Source of the DNA: Mageeibacillus sp. UBA3781 | Lineage (GTDB): Bacteria > Bacillota > Clostridia > Saccharofermentanales > Saccharofermentanaceae | Length of the DNA: 26,565 bases | Reading direction: 5' to 3' | Assembly (NCBI GenBank): GCA_002368805.1 | Contig: DFFH01000149.1 | Span: forward strand, 1-26,565 | Shown: piece by piece, positions 23,129 through 26,565 of the stretch | Layout of the letters: each line of letters opens with the position of its first letter | Position numbering within the stretch: position 1 is the stretch's first letter | The notes under the pieces: generated by a model | Told to the model about the DNA's origin: nothing | Databases searched by the model: none | The model's input: the letters and a program-made list of their open reading frames with translations, nothing else | Translations under genes and position numbers: made by a program

Positions 23129-24043
23129 TTATATATTGCCTATATATGTTCCCAACCAGGTGGAAATAATATATCTTCGGTCATCTTCTATCATCTTAAA
23201 ATCAGCTATGGAATCATATTCGAATTCCCGGACCAGTTTCATGGACGAGAGTTCAAACAAAGCAGAGTCCGTCCCGCCCATAGAAATGAACGCATTTTTT
23301 TCACCTGGAGAAACCAGAACTTTCTGGATATATCTATATGCCTCTTCATCTTTAAACGGAAGCGGGATCCTTTCGATCTCCTGGAAATTCTTATCCGTAG
23401 CGACGATCTGTTTCTTGTCCGAAGTCAGGTAATAGTTCTTCTCTTTGCAGAAAGAAATGCCCATCAGATGATTCGGCGCAGGTCCCTGAAATTCCTGTAT
23501 CACTTTATATGCGATGCTATCTTTATCGGCAGGAGTAACCATCGCTGCCGCACATTTATATCCGTGTCCCCGATCCACGATCTTATAGATATTCCGGCTG
23601 AAACGGTCATAATGGAGATAAGAAAACAAAGTATGTCCGTCTTTGTCTTTAAAACCTTCGTCCAACATACTGAAATGGTTCTCCGTATCCAGAAGCATCG
23701 TTCTGCCCCAATGATCCAGATCCAGAACATGCTTACTGTCATCTGTAAACGTCATGAGGTAGCCCTCACTCTCCGCCATCTTATTCCGGCAGATCTCTTC
23801 ACCGGTTTCCATGGATAGAAGCGCCAGAAGCCCGCTGGTGTTCTTCGCCGCCACTAGCTTCCGGTCCGGCGAAACCGCAACATTAGAAACATAGCTGACT
23901 GTTTTAGTCTTAAGAACAGGCTTTAATGTCTCCAGATCATAAACATAGATACCATTTCTGCTATTACTCGTTGCAATCAGCTTCTCATCATCGGATATAA
24001 ACAGATTCCACGACCAGCCGCTTATCTTCCTGTCTTTCGCCAT
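23129..24043 (-). CDS. WD40-like beta-propeller protein
   Basis: This 304-residue protein consists of repeats like those of YncE/WD40-like propellers: ISDDEKLIATSNSRNGIYVYDLETL, then VSPDRKLVAAKNTSGLLALLSMETG, then TDDSKHVLDLDHWGRTMLLDTE, and similar units towards the C-terminus. It has no signal peptide, so it probably acts inside the cell as a binding platform. AAGGGGC is close to the ATG. No enzyme motif is seen and the neighbours give no pathway. Confidence 0.7.
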   Translation of the reverse strand: MAKDRKISGWSWNLFISDDEKLIATSNSRNGIYVYDLETLKPVLKTKTVSYVSNVAVSPDRKLVAAKNTSGLLALLSMETGEEICRNKMAESEGYLMTFTDDSKHVLDLDHWGRTMLLDTENHFSMLDEGFKDKDGHTLFSYLHYDRFSRNIYKIVDRGHGYKCAAAMVTPADKDSIAYKVIQEFQGPAPNHLMGISFCKEKNYYLTSDKKQIVATDKNFQEIERIPLPFKDEEAYRYIQKVLVSPGEKNAFISMGGTDSALFELSSMKLVREFEYDSIADFKMIEDDRRYIISTWLGTYIGNI

Positions 24044-24128
24044 TTTTTCTGCCCCTTACATGTCACACATAAGCCGATAAAACCCATCGCATACTCCCAT
24101 CATCTCTTTTCAATCTGATGCGTTGCAG

Positions 24129-24752
24129 TTACTTACTCTCCGTCGGTTTTCCGTGACCATAGTAGATCTTTCTGGGGCCTAAGGCGCGAATCTTCTCTGC
24201 ACTCGCCTTAAGGGCATTCTTATCACTATACAGGTGTCCGGTGGCAGGTGTGATCCAGTTATCGAGAGCATCTCCTACGATCAGGTCCGTTCCTTCCACA
24301 TCCACACCTATAGATCCTTTGGTATGACCGGGAAATTCCAGTATCTTCGCGTTGATCCCATATTCGGACAGATCGTCTCCCTCTTTGATATGGATCACGT
24401 TTTCGGGTCTTTTTACCACGGTATTGCGCAGCACTTTCAGCGATACACCCAATACGGCTTTCCCGACGATCCCGTAGGATTTCATCGGCTGATTATCGAA
24501 GCTCTCGAAGAGATTCTCGTCTGCGGCATGATAGGCGACCGGTATCCCAAAGTGTTCTGAAAGCTTCGCTGCATTTTCCGCATGATCAAAATGCACATGC
24601 GTCAGTACGATAAGGCGCATGTTATACTTGCTGCATTCTTCCAGTACTTTTTCATAAGACTCCCCGCTGGCCGTATCCACGAGGATCGCATCTTTCCCTT
24701 CTGATACGATGTAGCAGTTATCCGTCTTACCTTTGATCCACTCTATCTTCAT
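24129..24752 (-). CDS. MBL-fold metallo-hydrolase (glyoxalase II-like)
   Basis: This 207-residue protein is a metallo-beta-lactamase-fold hydrolase. Zinc ligands are THVHFDHAEN (H52, H54, D56, H57), GHT (H143), GDAL (D161) and YGHG (H200), a complete binuclear set. Length and motif order fit glyoxalase II-like and other small-molecule hydrolases; AAGGATAAGGA precedes the ATG. The substrate is unknown. Confidence 0.9.
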   Translation of the reverse strand: MKIEWIKGKTDNCYIVSEGKDAILVDTASGESYEKVLEECSKYNMRLIVLTHVHFDHAENAAKLSEHFGIPVAYHAADENLFESFDNQPMKSYGIVGKAVLGVSLKVLRNTVVKRPENVIHIKEGDDLSEYGINAKILEFPGHTKGSIGVDVEGTDLIVGDALDNWITPATGHLYSDKNALKASAEKIRALGPRKIYYGHGKPTESK

Positions 24753-24799
24753 CCTGTTCCTTATCCTTCCACTTCAGCAATCAGTTCTCACAAAAGAGA

Positions 24800-24835
24800 G
24801 CCGGTTTCCTTAAACAACAACATGAAACGGCCCAT
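24800..24835 (-). pseudogene. Fragment of a MerR/TipAS coding sequence
   Basis: These 36 bases on minus match 25915-25950, inside the MerR/TipAS gene, at 31 of 36 positions, and read MGRFMLLFKETG against MDRFMLLFKEAG there. A stop follows four codons later. It starts 11 bases after the stop of the DUF134-NifX gene. It is most likely the remnant of a second TipAS-type gene or a partial duplication. Confidence 0.55.
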
Positions 24836-24846
24836 TAGGATCCTAT

Positions 24847-25587
24847 TCAGCATTGTCCATGGTGACAGGAGTGACCTTCATGGTGACCGCAGCCGTGCTC
24901 TCCACATTCATGCTCCCCATGATGCTCGTGATGGTCACACTTGGCATCCGGATCATAAGAAAGATTTCCATCCAACAGTGCTTTTACCACAGCATCGGTA
25001 TCGCCGGAAACTCCGCCGTAAAGCTTGATTCCAGCCTCTTCAAGCGCCATCTGCGCGCCCATGCCGATCCCTCCGCAGATCAAGGTATCCACTTCCGCTG
25101 CCTTGAGAAAACCGGCCAGTGCGCCGTGGCCGCTTCCGTTGGTATTTACGACTTTAGCGTCTTTAATTGTCCCGTCCTCAATGTCATAGATCTTAAACTT
25201 TTCGGTATGACCGAAGTGCTGAAATACTTTTCCATCCTCATAGGTTACTGCGATTCTCATAACATTCATCCCTTTCTCATGAATATCAATCCGATACCGG
25301 CTGGTTACCCGGTATGTTCCGCCACGGATCTGAAGCTTCTTTCCGTCGATCAGCGCGGATGCGATCTTTCTTCGTGCGCTGTCATATATGGCTGTGACGG
25401 TCGTTCTTGCCACCTCCATCTGACTGGCGCATTCTTCCTGAGTCTTCCCATCGTAATCGATCAGACGGATCGTTTCCAATTCATCGAGACTCATCACGAC
25501 CGCCTCCTCAGAAGAGGTCTCTTCAGGCGTAAACGTCCAGTAGTCCGGGTACCCGCCGATATTTCTGCATCTTGGCTTTCGTGGCAT
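24847..25587 (-). CDS. DUF134 regulator fused to NifX/NafY-like metal-cofactor domain with His/Cys-rich tail
   Basis: This 246-residue protein has three parts. Residues 1-105 are DUF134 with a helix-turn-helix (MPRKPRCRNI start; SLDELETIRLIDYDGKTQEE, then TVTAIYDSARRKIASAL). Residues 110-208 are a dinitrogenase iron-molybdenum cofactor biosynthesis domain (RIAVTYEDGKVFQHFGH, ICGGIGMGAQMALEEAGI). The tail (215-246) is packed with His and Cys (DHHEHHGEHECGEHGC and so on) and should bind metal. GAGGTGA lies before the ATG at 25587, which gives the family's normal start. Two copies of a 16-bp element straddle its promoter, so DUF134 probably represses its own gene, perhaps in response to metal or Fe-S status. 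It is not evidence for nitrogen fixation. Confidence 0.85.
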   Translation of the reverse strand: MPRKPRCRNIGGYPDYWTFTPEETSSEEAVVMSLDELETIRLIDYDGKTQEECASQMEVARTTVTAIYDSARRKIASALIDGKKLQIRGGTYRVTSRYRIDIHEKGMNVMRIAVTYEDGKVFQHFGHTEKFKIYDIEDGTIKDAKVVNTNGSGHGALAGFLKAAEVDTLICGGIGMGAQMALEEAGIKLYGGVSGDTDAVVKALLDGNLSYDPDAKCDHHEHHGEHECGEHGCGHHEGHSCHHGQC

Positions 25588-25599
25588 AGCGTCACCTCG

Positions 25600-25650
25600 T
25601 TTCCGACATATGTCATTTATTATCGTATGTCCATTTCCGACATATGTCAA
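25600..25650 (-). promoter_or_regulatory. Promoter and twin operators of the DUF134-NifX gene
   Basis: On minus, TTGACA (25645-25650) and TACGAT (25622-25627) are 17 bases apart. Two perfect copies of TGACATATGTCGGAAA lie at 25634-25649 and 25600-25615, each holding the palindrome GACATATGTC. The first covers the -35 box, the second lies just downstream of the start point, as expected for repression. A half-site (GACATA) lies between. Candidate binder is the DUF134 HTH. Confidence 0.8.
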
Positions 25651-25683
25651 CATCAGGTTTCGCTCGATGCGTTATCATGCGCA

Positions 25684-26418
25684 TTATTCTGCCTGATCGC
25701 AGTAGATCTGGATCGCTTTATCGAGAAAAGCACCTGTGCCTTTTCCGCCCCAGGAATCGATGTTCTCGGTAAATTCTCCTCCGCCGGAATACATCTTTCC
25801 AAGGCCACGCAGGATCTTGGGCGTGCAGGTGTACATGTTCTCTGTGATGAATCCCTGGATCTTCTTCACCATGTCCTGTGCTTCCTTCGATGCCGGATCT
25901 TTCTCCTTCATCTTTCCGGCTTCCTTAAACAGCAGCATGAAACGGTCCATCATGAGGTTCTCCTCTTCCTTCGTCCGGCTGCTAGACTTCTCCTGCATCT
26001 CCTTAAACTCCGGTGTGTTCCCGTACTGTTCTTTTGCCTTGCGGGAATACTCATCTAATTTACTTCTATCAAAGGCCTTAAAATCCATATGCCTCACTCC
26101 TACTTTCTTTATTCCAAGCGCGAAATTCATCAGGTTCTCGATGTGCTCCTTCTTAAGACGCAGAAGCTCGATCTGCTGATCCAGAGCCTTGTTTCTGTCA
26201 AAGTCGGGGCTATTCAGGATCGCCTGAATGTCCTTAAGCGGAAACTCCAATTCACGAAACAGTAAGATATGCTGAAGGCGTTCCAGATCCGTATCGTCAT
26301 ACAGTCTGTATCCCGCATCGGTGTATCCCGTCGGATGCAAAAGACCGATCTTATCGTAATACTGCAGAGTGCGTATACTCACTCCCGCGAGCTTACTTAC
26401 TTCATGTACTGTCATCAT
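25684..26418 (-). CDS. MerR family regulator with TipAS domain
   Basis: This 244-residue regulator has an N-terminal MerR helix-turn-helix and wing (VHEVSKLAGVSIRTLQYYDKIGLL, then GYRLYDDTDLERLQ), a linking coiled coil (about 75-110) and a C-terminal TipAS-like helical domain (about 140-244) that in TipA-type proteins binds thiopeptides or other multidrug ligands. GTGGAGG lies nine bases before the first of two adjacent ATGs. Its promoter has the distorted 19-bp spacer of MerR-controlled genes, so it should control itself. No efflux pump is seen in the window. Confidence 0.9.
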   Translation of the reverse strand: MMTVHEVSKLAGVSIRTLQYYDKIGLLHPTGYTDAGYRLYDDTDLERLQHILLFRELEFPLKDIQAILNSPDFDRNKALDQQIELLRLKKEHIENLMNFALGIKKVGVRHMDFKAFDRSKLDEYSRKAKEQYGNTPEFKEMQEKSSSRTKEEENLMMDRFMLLFKEAGKMKEKDPASKEAQDMVKKIQGFITENMYTCTPKILRGLGKMYSGGGEFTENIDSWGGKGTGAFLDKAIQIYCDQAE

Positions 26419-26450
26419 GTGTTTCGTCCTCCACTTCGCTTGGTGCCTTA

Positions 26451-26481
26451 ACTATAAACTATGACGTAACGTCAGAGTCAA
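26451..26481 (-). promoter_or_regulatory. MerR-type promoter with 19-bp spacer and palindrome
   Basis: On minus, TTGACT (26476-26481) and TATAGT (26451-26456) are separated by 19 bases instead of 17. The spacer holds the palindrome TGACGTTACGTCA (26462-26474). A long spacer with a central palindrome is the signature of promoters activated by MerR proteins through DNA untwisting, and the adjacent gene is a MerR protein. Confidence 0.85.
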
Positions 26482-26565
26482 GTGCTTTTTTCAAAGATGT
26501 ATCATGAAGGTGTATCGCGCAAAGAAAAAAAAATCAGTCTCGTGCACTTTCGATTCTTGGTCTCC

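Noticed and set aside
24847..25587. Evidence of nitrogen fixation from the NifX-like domain
   Set aside because: DUF134-NifX-like proteins are common in non-fixing anaerobes and no nif genes are present.

Overview
The window looks like chromosomal DNA from a low-to-mid G+C Firmicute, most likely a gut or rumen Clostridia (Lachnospiraceae-like). The reasons are strong AGGAGG-type ribosome binding sites, some TTG and GTG starts, and families typical of that group: DUF1848, class M sirtuin, TIM44-like and TFIIB-type zinc-ribbon membrane proteins, a ferredoxin-tailed aldo/keto reductase, DUF134-NifX and TipAS-type MerR. Taxonomy is inference. I saw no rRNA, tRNA, CRISPR array, insertion sequence or phage gene. 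Almost all genes lie on the minus strand; only three proteins and one predicted small RNA are on plus.

Layout. 1-1.8 kb: a PHP phosphoesterase and an SGNH esterase (minus). 2.0-3.36 kb: a TIM44-like membrane protein (plus). 3.6-10.6 kb: a tightly packed minus-strand cluster that reads, in transcription order, GNAT, DUF3795-RpiB fusion, carbon-nitrogen hydrolase, VOC protein, zinc macrodomain ADP-ribosyl hydrolase, [HTH-DUF3990 ADP-ribosyltransferase-like toxin plus partner], class M sirtuin (SirTM), DUF1848 protein. The bracketed toxin-antitoxin pair is visibly A+T-rich and sits exactly between the macrodomain and sirtuin genes, which are partners in the known SirTM system. 10.8-12.1 kb: an A+T-rich AAA/DUF4143 ATPase. 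It is separated from a divergent zinc-ribbon operon (12.3-14.0 kb, plus) by four tandem 32-bp repeat units that lie between the two promoters. 14.1-20.4 kb, minus strand: a membrane protein, transglutaminase-like, AraC regulator, U32-like protein, L,D-transpeptidase/VanX-type lipoprotein, aldo/keto reductase and a GNAT. 20.4-21.3 kb: an SPL-type radical SAM protein. 21.4-21.7 kb: a type I toxin-antitoxin locus with a 32-residue membrane peptide on minus and a predicted antitoxin RNA on plus. 21.7-26.4 kb, minus: two GNATs, a beta-propeller protein, an MBL-fold hydrolase, a DUF134-NifX regulator/metal protein with its own operators, and a MerR/TipAS regulator with a typical MerR promoter.

The strongest candidate for an undescribed system is the ADP-ribosylation island at about 4.6-7.8 kb. 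One cluster holds a predicted writer (SirTM), an eraser (Zn-macrodomain) and a second predicted NAD-dependent writer/toxin (DUF3990) with its partner, but none of the usual SirTM operon target genes (GcvH-L, LplA2). Second are the exactly spaced 32-bp operator-like array and the type I toxin locus, whose two convergent RNAs appear to start with nearly the same sequence.
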